DNA of 37,174 bases from assembly GCA_937923965.1 (NCBI GenBank), contig CALDTL010000138.1:1-37174 (forward strand), written 5' to 3'. Made by a program: the position numbers and the translations under genes. The notes beneath the pieces are model-generated. The model saw only the letters and a list, made by a program, of their open reading frames with translations. It was not told where the DNA came from and did no database searches. This document shows positions 1-8,165 of this stretch, one piece after another (position 1 is the first letter of the stretch; the number at the start of each line of letters is the position of its first letter). Origin of the DNA: an uncultured Caulobacterales bacterium (GTDB taxonomy: Bacteria > Pseudomonadota > Alphaproteobacteria > Caulobacterales > Maricaulaceae).

Positions 1-499
1 GAAAGGCATGACGGACCATTATCCGCTCGCGGAAACGCAGCCATCCCCAGAGGAAGTGTCGCAGCGACTCCTTTATTCCCTCGTTGCCCCGTCGGCGCGC
101 ACATTTGCAGAAGGCGTTGTGCCCGACCCGCAAAGCGCAGACCTCGGCGCGATCTTCGGTCTCGGCTTCCCGCCTTATACGGGCGGGCCTCTGTCCTATA
201 TCGACACCATCGGTGCGGATGCCTATGTCGCGACATCGGATATGCTGGCGCAGCGTCACGGCGCTCGCTTTACGCCGCCGCAGCTCCTGCGGGATATGGC
301 GAAGTCCGGCAAAACGTTCTACGCCGATAGCACCCCGTCTTCGCAAAAGACCTATACGAAAAGCGCCCTAAACCGGATGCTAGAAGTCGAAGTCGTAAAA
401 ATCGCCAACGCCATGGGCATCGCCGCCAGCGTTGATGATTTAAAGGCAGATACGGTCGCGAAGATTTTAGCTGCGCAAGCGGGGAAGATCGCGGCTTAA
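1..499 (+). CDS. 3-hydroxyacyl-CoA dehydrogenase / enoyl-CoA hydratase (FadB/FadJ-type), C-terminal part, truncated by window start
   Basis: Frame is open back to the window edge; C-terminal residues (EEVSQRLLYSLVAPSA...DLGAIFGLGFPPYTGGPLSYIDTIGA) are typical of the multifunctional fatty acid oxidation alpha subunit. Confidence 0.85.
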   Translation, partial: KGMTDHYPLAETQPSPEEVSQRLLYSLVAPSARTFAEGVVPDPQSADLGAIFGLGFPPYTGGPLSYIDTIGADAYVATSDMLAQRHGARFTPPQLLRDMAKSGKTFYADSTPSSQKTYTKSALNRMLEVEVVKIANAMGIAASVDDLKADTVAKILAAQAGKIAA

Positions 500-519
500 A
501 TTATCTAAACTGTAAACAA

Positions 520-551
520 GAAAGCCCTGCTTCGAGCGGGGCTTTTTTTTT
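520..551 (+). terminator. Rho-independent terminator
   Basis: AAGCCCTGC-TTCG-AGCGGGGCTT stem followed by a T9 run, 20 bp after the fad stop codon. Confidence 0.85.
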
Positions 552-615
552 GGGCCTACACTAAGGCCTAGTGTAACCTGTAGAAGTTTCTTATTTAAGG
601 GGCTCTACGTCAAAC

Positions 616-639
616 TTATCCCTGCCTTCGCAGGGATGA
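616..639. repeat. Short REP-like palindrome
   Basis: TATCCCTG-CCTTCG-CAGGGATG; the ATCCCTG/CAGGGAT arms are the same as the outer arms of the 58-bp repeats nearby. Confidence 0.6.
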
Positions 640-675
640 GAATTGTAAAAAATCTCCAATACCTATACTATCTCT

Positions 676-733
676 CATCCCTGTCCGTTGTTTGGTGCGC
701 CAAACAACTTGAGCAGGGATCGGTGTGTTGAAC
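676..733. repeat. 58-bp nested palindrome, copy 1 (direct repeat of 1114-1171)
   Basis: CATCCCTGTCCGTTGTTTGGTGCGCCAAACAACTTGAGCAGGGATCGGTGTGTTGAAC; outer 7-bp arms ATCCCTG/CAGGGAT, inner 9-bp arms GTTGTTTGG/CCAAACAAC. Confidence 0.9.
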
Positions 734-776
734 ATCAAACAATGTCCAAAACCCCATTCAGGTAACCTCGAAACCA

Positions 777-1076
777 TCACATAAACCCGCCCGTTACCGG
801 ACAAATGGCCTGCCAATTCGGATTGCACTCCTCAATTAGCCGAATTTTCCAAGGGCGCTTCCACGCTTTCAATCGTTTCTCCCGCAAGATCGCTTCATTG
901 ATGTCGACGTAATCTTCGAACCAGACGAGGCGGTTTATACTCTTGCGCGCGGTGTAGCTCTTAGGGTCTATCTTCTGTTGATGATCAAGCAGTCGGGCTG
1001 GCAAATCCTTCGTCATGCCAATGTAAATCGCGCCATTTTTATGGCTGACCAGGATGTAAACGAAAGCGAAACTCAC
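777..1076 (-). CDS. GIY-YIG nuclease family protein (single domain)
   Basis: 99 aa; VYILVSHKNGAIYIGMTKDLPARLLDHQ carries the GIY-YIG-like core, followed by LVWFEDY and REKRLKAWKRPWKIRLIEECNPNW typical of the small UPF0213-like GIY-YIG family. Confidence 0.9.
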   Translation of the reverse strand: MSFAFVYILVSHKNGAIYIGMTKDLPARLLDHQQKIDPKSYTARKSINRLVWFEDYVDINEAILREKRLKAWKRPWKIRLIEECNPNWQAICPVTGGFM

Positions 1077-1113
1077 GTTCCATAATCAGCATTAGATCAA
1101 TTTGTGTCAAATC

Positions 1114-1171
1114 CATCCCTGTCCGTTGTTTGGTGCGCCAAACGACTTGAGCAGGGATCGGTGTGTTGAAC
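1114..1171. repeat. 58-bp nested palindrome, copy 2 (direct repeat of 676-733)
   Basis: Identical to copy 1 except CCAAACGAC in place of CCAAACAAC; same orientation. Confidence 0.9.
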
Positions 1172-1181
1172 CGAGCGCCCC

Positions 1182-4085
1182 TTACTTCTCCATTGTCTCT
1201 ATCAACTTCACCAGCTGGATAAATTCCGCGCGGTAGCCGTTTTCATCATCGCCCTTCGCGCCCTTGGCGAGCTTTATCGCGTCGGCATAGCTATAGTCTT
1301 CGACGGCCGTATCACCGCGGAGTTTCTGGCCGACGATTGAGACCGCCGTAGCGAAGCGCATGTCGTCGCTGGCGCGGCGCAGGCTCCGCTCTTGGCGCTT
1401 TCCGATGGGGAAAGTTTGAAGCGTGGAGGTGTCGGCATCCGGCAATTTATGACGGATTTTGACAAAGGCATATTCATCGGACCCCGTATTGGTCGGCGGC
1501 GTCTCCGCGACATAACGCAAGCTATCCACCGTTACCGCAGGCGATCCCACAGGCGTCATTTCATAGATCGCGGTGACGGTATGACCCGCGCCAATTTCGC
1601 CCGCATCGACCTTGTCATTATTAAAGTCCTGGCGTTTTAACGCGCGGGTTTCATATCCGATGAGGCGATATTCTGCGATGGTCGCCGGGTTGAACTCGAC
1701 CTGGATTTTGACGTCTTTGGCGATGGTAAAGAGCGCGCTGCCCGCTTCATTAGCGAGCACCTTTTGCGCCTCGGACAAGCTATCAATATAGGCCGCGACG
1801 CCGTTTCCATTTTGCGCGAGTGACTGCATGAGGTGGTCATTATAATTGCCCATCCCAAAGCCGAGTACGGAGAGGAAAATCCCGCTCTCGCGTTTCTCTT
1901 CAATGAACGTCTTCATGTCATCGGGTGACGAAAAGCCGACATTAAAGTCCCCGTCCGTCGCGAGGATCACGCGGTTCACGCCTTCATCATCAAAGTTTTC
2001 CTGCGCCTTGAGATAGGCGAGTTCGAGCCCCGCTGCGCCAGCCGTGGAGCCACCTGCCCTGAGATTATTCAGCGCTTTCAGAATATCGTCTTTATCTTTA
2101 ACGCGCGTTGGCTCCAGCACGGTTCCGCTCGCGCTCGCATAGGCCACGATGGAGACGGTGTCGTCTTCATCCAGCGTATTGAGAAGCAGCTTGAAACTAT
2201 TGATAAGCAGCGGCAATTTATTCGCTTGGTTCATCGACCCCGACGTATCAATGAGGAAAACCAAATTGCTGCGCGGCTTCTCGCTGGCGGGCGGGACATA
2301 GCCTTTGATGCCGACGTGCATCAGCTTCGTATCGGCATTCCACGGGTTGGACGTCACCGTGACATTGGCTTTGAACGGCTCATCTGCAGATTTCGGCGCG
2401 GCGTAATCATAGGGGAAATAATTGATCATTTCCTCCAGACGGATGGACGCCCGCGGCGGTAATTTTCCAGCATTAATAGACGCCCGCATGAAAGAATAGC
2501 TAGCGGTATCCACATCCACAGAGAATGTAGAGACGGGCTTTTCCGCAACCGGAGTGGGGAGGTTCGCCTTGTAAATCTCAAACGCATCGCGGTTCTCAAA
2601 TTCGCGAACAATGTTGCCATCGTCGTCGCGGAGAATATATTTTGGCGGGGCGGGCTTTGTGAAACTCGCCGTCTTATTTAAGGCTTGAGAGTCAGGCTTC
2701 CATTCTTCTCTCGCGGGTTCGATTAATACTCTTTCACTTCTTGTTTCGTATTGCGCAGGCGTGATGACGTAATCAATTCGTTCTTCCTCGATCACGACCT
2801 TGTTGATGACTTCCTCACCATTCGCGAGTTTCACAACGAAATCCTTGGTCACGGCGGGAATAGTGACTTCTTCCACTTTCTGAGGCGTGATCATCACCTG
2901 TTTTGTAACCGTCTTATACTTCGCAGGTATCAGTACTCGGCACAGGATTTCGCCTGTGTCGCTTACAAGTGTTTCCGTGGATTCAACGACCTGATTGGTC
3001 ACGCCATTAAACACCGTAAATTGACGTTTGGCGCTGGGGTCAACCGCAGCTGCAGACTGGACGATTTCAAGCGTAAGACCTCCGATTTTTTCGGCTCCGC
3101 GCGGGGCATTTTCAGGTGCCGGAGCAACGCCTGCAACAAGGGCTGGCGGCGGAGTAGGAGCAGCAAAGCTAGGTCCCGATGCAATAAAAGAATTTTGTTG
3201 GGGGGGGCGTTGGTTAAACCTTTGGGCTCGTTTGCGATTCTCAGCTTCTATCCCTACCGAATCCGACCTGATCTCATTTAATAAACTATCCACGGATCCA
3301 ATCCCGCCTTGCGGCTGCGGAATTGGTTGCGGCGCAGATGGAAGAACCTCTGACGCGATAACGGTTTGCGTCCCATCATCTCTTAATTCGATAGTTTCGC
3401 TAATGGTTTCGAATGTCGGGGGGACCGTGACGAGTTCAGTGGATGATTCTTGCACAACAACAGGTTCTGAGACTGTTTCAAAAGTGCCATCCGCTTTTTC
3501 GACGCGGCGCGTTTCTTGTTTCGTCACAGCAGGAACTGTTCTTTCAACGGTTCGAGCCGGCGTTTTCTCTACGCGCCGTTCGACAACGATTGTCTGGGGC
3601 GCTTCAGCCGATTGCGCCTTAGCAGCACCCACCGTCTGATCATCGACTGCAGAGTCCATTTCCGCGACCTCTACGGCAATCGTCGTCTCTTCCAGCGTCG
3701 ATAAATCCCCCATCACCGGAAAGACGATCAACCCCGCGATTAAGGCCGCCGCGCAGGTGCCGCCCATCATCATGGTTTGTGGTTTGAAATTTGTTAGTGC
3801 GTTAAATTTGGCCATCGTCTGTCTCCCAAAGGTCTGCACACGCGTTGTTCGTGTGGTCTGACCTGTAGGACGTGCGGCAGCCGCCGTTCCTTGGGTAGCC
3901 GGTGTATTTTTTTCTGATGTCTCTATTTTTTCAGCGGTTTTTTCAGCAGTTTTTTCGACAATTTCTTCTGAAGAAAATTCTGCGTTGAACGCCGCCATCG
4001 CCGCGTCCATCGCGCCTTGACGAGAGGGTTTAGAAGGTTTCATTTTACGCATCTCTGCTGCCAGTTTATCTAATTCATTACTCAT
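1182..4085 (-). CDS. Membrane-anchored von Willebrand factor type A (VWA) domain protein, YfbK-like
   Basis: 967 aa; cytoplasmic N-terminus, one predicted TM (MMMGGTCAAALIAGLIVFPVMG), VWA domain with MIDAS-like DTSGSMNQANK, and C-terminal region like YfbK family proteins. Confidence 0.88.
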   Translation of the reverse strand: MSNELDKLAAEMRKMKPSKPSRQGAMDAAMAAFNAEFSSEEIVEKTAEKTAEKIETSEKNTPATQGTAAAARPTGQTTRTTRVQTFGRQTMAKFNALTNFKPQTMMMGGTCAAALIAGLIVFPVMGDLSTLEETTIAVEVAEMDSAVDDQTVGAAKAQSAEAPQTIVVERRVEKTPARTVERTVPAVTKQETRRVEKADGTFETVSEPVVVQESSTELVTVPPTFETISETIELRDDGTQTVIASEVLPSAPQPIPQPQGGIGSVDSLLNEIRSDSVGIEAENRKRAQRFNQRPPQQNSFIASGPSFAAPTPPPALVAGVAPAPENAPRGAEKIGGLTLEIVQSAAAVDPSAKRQFTVFNGVTNQVVESTETLVSDTGEILCRVLIPAKYKTVTKQVMITPQKVEEVTIPAVTKDFVVKLANGEEVINKVVIEEERIDYVITPAQYETRSERVLIEPAREEWKPDSQALNKTASFTKPAPPKYILRDDDGNIVREFENRDAFEIYKANLPTPVAEKPVSTFSVDVDTASYSFMRASINAGKLPPRASIRLEEMINYFPYDYAAPKSADEPFKANVTVTSNPWNADTKLMHVGIKGYVPPASEKPRSNLVFLIDTSGSMNQANKLPLLINSFKLLLNTLDEDDTVSIVAYASASGTVLEPTRVKDKDDILKALNNLRAGGSTAGAAGLELAYLKAQENFDDEGVNRVILATDGDFNVGFSSPDDMKTFIEEKRESGIFLSVLGFGMGNYNDHLMQSLAQNGNGVAAYIDSLSEAQKVLANEAGSALFTIAKDVKIQVEFNPATIAEYRLIGYETRALKRQDFNNDKVDAGEIGAGHTVTAIYEMTPVGSPAVTVDSLRYVAETPPTNTGSDEYAFVKIRHKLPDADTSTLQTFPIGKRQERSLRRASDDMRFATAVSIVGQKLRGDTAVEDYSYADAIKLAKGAKGDDENGYRAEFIQLVKLIETMEK

Positions 4086-4675
4086 GCGATTGCCTCCTCT
4101 CCTAATCCGTTATCTTTTGATGCGATTGTTTTTAACCGCCGCCTGATTTCGCTCATGCGCCACGCGATTGTGCCTTCCGCGACCCCTAAAACTTCGGCGG
4201 CTTCGGCGAAATTCATCTCCTCCCCGAGGGTCAGCGCCGCCGTTGCCCGCAGGTCTTCCGATAAGGTTCCGAGCGCCGTTTGCAGCCAAGATAAGCGGGA
4301 GGTCATATCCGCCGCCTCGCCCCGCGAGAGCGCTTCGACCTCGGCATAACCCGCCGTGGTTCGCGCCCGCGTCGCTGATTTTCGCAGCGCATCTTTGGCG
4401 GCATTCACCGCAATACGGTGCAGCCAGCTGGTGACTTTCGCTTCGCCGCGCCAATGTTTTAACTTACCCGGCAGGCTCGCCCATATTTCCTGCGTGATAT
4501 CCTCGGCGTCGCTTTGATTTCGGACGACACTATAAACGACGCGAAAAACGCGGTCATAATGCCGTCCCAATAGCTCACGAAACGCGGAGGCATCCCCCAA
4601 TGCCGCCCGCGTCATCAACGCTTCGCTATCGTCTTTTTGCTTCATCTTGACTGTAAGACGTATCCCAAATGGCAA
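4082..4675 (-). CDS. ECF-type RNA polymerase sigma factor
   Basis: Sigma-70 region 2 (RVVYSVVRNQSDAEDITQEIWASLPGKLKHWRGEAKVTSWLHRIAVNAAKDALR) and region 4 (TLGEEMNFAEAAEVLGVAEGTIAWRMSEIRRRLK); overlaps the VWA gene start by 4 bp. Confidence 0.92.
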   Translation of the reverse strand: MPFGIRLTVKMKQKDDSEALMTRAALGDASAFRELLGRHYDRVFRVVYSVVRNQSDAEDITQEIWASLPGKLKHWRGEAKVTSWLHRIAVNAAKDALRKSATRARTTAGYAEVEALSRGEAADMTSRLSWLQTALGTLSEDLRATAALTLGEEMNFAEAAEVLGVAEGTIAWRMSEIRRRLKTIASKDNGLGEEAIA

Positions 4676-4710
4676 TCCTTGGGAAATATTTTAAAAAAAC
4701 TGAATTTTTA

Positions 4711-4863
4711 CATACCCCCTTCTCCCATTGGGAGAAGGTGCCGGAGCATTTTGAAAAAATGTGGAGGCGGATGAGGGGTCAGCAACTTGCTGCGACAGCC
4801 CATTACTCGAAAATCTGTCCCCTCAACCGCCCTTCGGGCACCTTCTCCCTATGGGAGAAGGAC
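4711..4863. repeat. Imperfect inverted-repeat element (MITE/REP-like)
   Basis: CCTTCTCCCATTGGGAGAAGGTGCCGGAG ... GCGGATGAGGGG on the left is mirrored by CCCCTCAACCGCCCTTCGGGCACCTTCTCCCTATGGGAGAAGG on the right; each end is itself a short palindrome. Confidence 0.8.
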
Positions 4864-4867
4864 TCTG

Positions 4868-6142
4868 CTATTGCCGCATCCCTACATTTACATCCTCGGC
4901 CCGCAGGGGCACGGTTAGGGATAGGCCTGCCAGCGTCCGAGCCCGCGAAAGCGCGACGTATGTTTGGCCCATGGCAAAAGCCCCGCGTCCGAGATCAATG
5001 CGGACATCATCGAGCGTCAGGCCTTGGGCTTTGTGGATGGTCACGGCCCAGGCCAAAATGAGCGGCATTTGCTGAAAGCTGGCCGTGGTCGTCTCTTCCA
5101 TTTTCAGCTCGGCCTCATTCCATTTGTAATTAATCATGTCCCATTTTTCAGGCTCGATCTTCCGAACAGCGGGATCAGTGTCAAAGCGCACGAAGACCTC
5201 TTCGGGCGAAAGCGTTACGACGGTCCCGAGCGAGCCATTGACCCAGCGCTTCTTGGGATCATTGCGCACCGCCATCACCCGCGCGCCTTTTTTCAGCGCG
5301 AGCTGGGACGGAACGGGCAATCGATTGGCACTGAAATTCCCTTTCGTCTTACTCTCATATTCAACGGCGGCGCTCTCCAGCGCTTGTAACCCGCTTTTAT
5401 TATAGCGCTCCGCGACCGCATTGGTCGCTGTGAGCAGCACCGGGATATGGCCGTCGCGATGCGCGCCGACGCAGATATTATTTATCTCTTGAACGGTCTC
5501 TTCAACATTTCGGGCGACCCGCAAATCGGAAAGAAGCTTTACGAAATCGGCGTCGCGCTGGCGATAGACTCGCGAGAGTTCAAAATGCACAGGCGGATAA
5601 TTCTCCAGCACATTGGAGTTATAGGCATAGGGGCCGGAATAGCCGAGCTGCGCGAGAACAGCATGTTCATGGCGCGGGATGACCGGCGGTAGCTGGAAGA
5701 AATCCCCCACCAGCAACACCCGAACACCGCCAAAGGGCTCGCGCGAGTCTTGGGCTTTGCGCAGGACCAAATCTATTCCGTCGAGAATATCCGCGCGCAG
5801 CATAGAGACTTCGTCGATGACAATGAGGTCGACTTTTTTCCAAAGGCGGTTCTTGCGCTGATCGACCAGGGCGGCCTCGTCGATAATTTTGAACGGGAAA
5901 CGAAAGAAAGAATGGATGGTCTGCCCGCCGACATTTAGCGCCGCCACACCCGTCGGCGCGAGGACGACAGTGTTGCGGATATTGGCTTGGGTTTTGATAT
6001 AATTGACGAGGGTCGATTTGCCCGTCCCCGCCTCGCCCGTCACGAGGATCGGCGAGCGGTCATCGGACTCAAGCTGTTCCAAGATATGGCGAACCGTGGG
6101 GTCATCGGCATAGTTGTCGGGGAAATTCGCGGAGATGGCCAC
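4868..6142 (-). CDS. Pif1/RecD-like AAA helicase
   Basis: Walker A GEAGTGKST, TGVAALNVGGQTIHSFF, Walker B VIDEVSMLRAD, C-terminal VTIHKAQGLTL and YVALSRARTLAGL. Confidence 0.9.
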   Translation of the reverse strand: MAISANFPDNYADDPTVRHILEQLESDDRSPILVTGEAGTGKSTLVNYIKTQANIRNTVVLAPTGVAALNVGGQTIHSFFRFPFKIIDEAALVDQRKNRLWKKVDLIVIDEVSMLRADILDGIDLVLRKAQDSREPFGGVRVLLVGDFFQLPPVIPRHEHAVLAQLGYSGPYAYNSNVLENYPPVHFELSRVYRQRDADFVKLLSDLRVARNVEETVQEINNICVGAHRDGHIPVLLTATNAVAERYNKSGLQALESAAVEYESKTKGNFSANRLPVPSQLALKKGARVMAVRNDPKKRWVNGSLGTVVTLSPEEVFVRFDTDPAVRKIEPEKWDMINYKWNEAELKMEETTTASFQQMPLILAWAVTIHKAQGLTLDDVRIDLGRGAFAMGQTYVALSRARTLAGLSLTVPLRAEDVNVGMRQ

Positions 6143-6598
6143 TTAGGCTTTTTTCTCCCAACGCCCGCGATCATCTTGCTGATAATAGGCCAGTGCCGCA
6201 CCGGTGTCTTTCAGGGCTTTCCACCGCCCGCGTTCGCGCTGCACATCCTCACTGGCGCGGCCATTTATCATGACCATCGCGCGGCTGACGCCGTCCATGT
6301 CTGCGACCTCGGCACCATCAATCAGGAACACTGCGTCAAAGCCTTTGGCGCTTTCTGTGGTGGCGCTCAATAGGATCGGCTGCAGCTCGGCTTGTGGTTC
6401 GTCTTCTCGGCCATGCGGCAGAAAGGAGTCATCGCGAAAGGTCCATAGAAACGTGTCTAGGCCTTCGAGCTTGTCCGCAGGCAATTTCACCAAAGCACGC
6501 CAACCTTTAGATAGCGTCTTCTCGAGCAAGCCCGGCAAAACGCCCTCGAGGGTCGACGCCTCTAGGTGATAGAACCAATATTCTGCGGCGCCAGCCAC
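6143..6598 (-). CDS. holC: DNA polymerase III chi subunit
   Basis: EYWFYHLEASTLEGVLPGLLEKTLSKGWRALVKLPADKLEGLDTFLWTFRDDSFLPHG is characteristic of HolC. I prefer a GTG start at 6598 over the ORF-track start at 6652, which runs into pepA. Confidence 0.88.
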   Translation of the reverse strand: MAGAAEYWFYHLEASTLEGVLPGLLEKTLSKGWRALVKLPADKLEGLDTFLWTFRDDSFLPHGREDEPQAELQPILLSATTESAKGFDAVFLIDGAEVADMDGVSRAMVMINGRASEDVQRERGRWKALKDTGAALAYYQQDDRGRWEKKA

Positions 6599-6602
6599 AG
6601 AG

Positions 6603-8048
6603 CTAGGCTTCGTGATTATCGGCAATCCAGCGATTGAGCAGACGCACGCCAAAGCCCGTACCGAATGTGGGCACGCGCGGATCTTTGGACCCGTTGACCA
6701 TGCCGGTTCCCGCGATATCCAAATGCGCCCAAGGCGTATCTTTGCCCACGAAGCGTTTGAGGAACTGCGCCGCCGTGATCGAGCCTGCCGCGCGCCCGCC
6801 GATATTTTTCATATCCGCATTGGGCGAGTTCAGCAGTTTGTCATATGATGTATGTAGCGGTAGTCGCCACGCCTTATCCGTCGAGACTTCGCCCGCCGCA
6901 TAAATCTGCTTGGCGAGATCATCATCTGGCGAAAACAGCCCGCAATATTCATGGCCGAGCCCGACGATAATCGCGCCCGTCAGCGTCGCCAAATCGATCA
7001 TAGCCGCAGGCTTATATGTTGTGACGGCATAATGCAGCGCATCGGCGAGGACGAGACGCCCTTCCGCATCTGTGTTTTGCACTTCGATGGTTTGGCCCGA
7101 CATGGAGACGACAATATCGCCAGGCAGTTGCGCCTTACCATCCGGCATATTTTCGACAAGGCCGACAATGCCGACGACATTGGCTTTGGCTTTGCGGGTC
7201 GCCAGCGCGCACATTGTGCCGACAACCGCAGCCGAGCCGCCCATATCGCCTTTCATGTCCCACATATTATTCCCGGGCTTGAGGCTAATGCCGCCCGTAT
7301 CAAAGGTTACGCCTTTCCCCACGAGACAGGCTGGGGCCACGCCATCCTTGCCGCCGTTCCAGCGCATCACGACAAGCTGGCTCTCACGCTCGGAGCCAAG
7401 ACCAACGCCGAGCAAAGCATGTGCTCCCATTTTCTCCAGTTCCGGCTCACCCAAGACGTCAACCTCAAGACCGAGTTTAGTCAGCTCTTCAATACGGTCC
7501 GCATAGGCTTTGGGATAAATTTCATTTGGCGGCGCATTGACGAGATCACGCGCGAGAACAACGCCGTCGCCCGCGGGGCCATAATAATTCTTATAAGCGG
7601 CCTCGGCAGCCTTCGGATCATCGCTTGTCACTGTGATTGAGGCGAGCGGGGCTTTCTTGGATTTGGTCGCTTTGGACTTATGCTTGTCCCAGATATAACT
7701 CGCAAGACGCGCACCGAGCGCCGCCCGCGCCGAATCATCGGCTGTGGCATCGGTGCCTTCGAGATGGATTGTGAAATCGGTTGTGCCGCTTCCGCGCAAA
7801 GACTTGGCAACCTTCGCGGCGCAGATTTCATAATCAAATGGCTCTTTTTCGCCGCGCCCTCTGACGAAGACTTTGACGCCTGATTCGACGTAAGTTTCGA
7901 ATCCATCGCTGGATTTGCCGTGAAAATTCGCACCCTTTGCGGCGGCTTTGACAACCCCGCCATCATAGGCGTGATCTATACCGCTGGCCGAAATGACAAG
8001 AGCAGCCCCTGTTTTGGCTGCTGCCGGACCGGAAAATGTAACTTTCAT
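6603..8048 (-). CDS. pepA: Leucyl aminopeptidase (M17)
   Basis: LVGKGVTFDTGGISLKP, NTDAEGRLVLADAL and ATLTGAIIVGLG motifs of M17 aminopeptidases. Confidence 0.95.
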   Translation of the reverse strand: MKVTFSGPAAAKTGAALVISASGIDHAYDGGVVKAAAKGANFHGKSSDGFETYVESGVKVFVRGRGEKEPFDYEICAAKVAKSLRGSGTTDFTIHLEGTDATADDSARAALGARLASYIWDKHKSKATKSKKAPLASITVTSDDPKAAEAAYKNYYGPAGDGVVLARDLVNAPPNEIYPKAYADRIEELTKLGLEVDVLGEPELEKMGAHALLGVGLGSERESQLVVMRWNGGKDGVAPACLVGKGVTFDTGGISLKPGNNMWDMKGDMGGSAAVVGTMCALATRKAKANVVGIVGLVENMPDGKAQLPGDIVVSMSGQTIEVQNTDAEGRLVLADALHYAVTTYKPAAMIDLATLTGAIIVGLGHEYCGLFSPDDDLAKQIYAAGEVSTDKAWRLPLHTSYDKLLNSPNADMKNIGGRAAGSITAAQFLKRFVGKDTPWAHLDIAGTGMVNGSKDPRVPTFGTGFGVRLLNRWIADNHEA

Positions 8049-8165
8049 GAAATCACCTCAAGCTTGGTTTGAAGCACTGGTAAAGGAAGGGCCATCCCAT
8101 TAGAAGGGGGCAAATATCAATGAAGCGTGATTTTACGCTGCAAAGGCCCTATCAACGCTTAAACC

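Noticed and set aside
616-828. 70-aa minus-strand ORF
   Set aside because: Runs through the palindromic repeats and overlaps the GIY-YIG C-terminus in another frame; no recognisable protein character.
2751-3639. Plus-strand ORFs of 176 and 203 aa inside the VWA gene
   Set aside because: Antisense shadows of a well-supported coding frame; compositionally atypical.
6951-7640. 229-aa plus-strand ORF
   Set aside because: Antisense shadow of pepA, which has clear M17 motifs.
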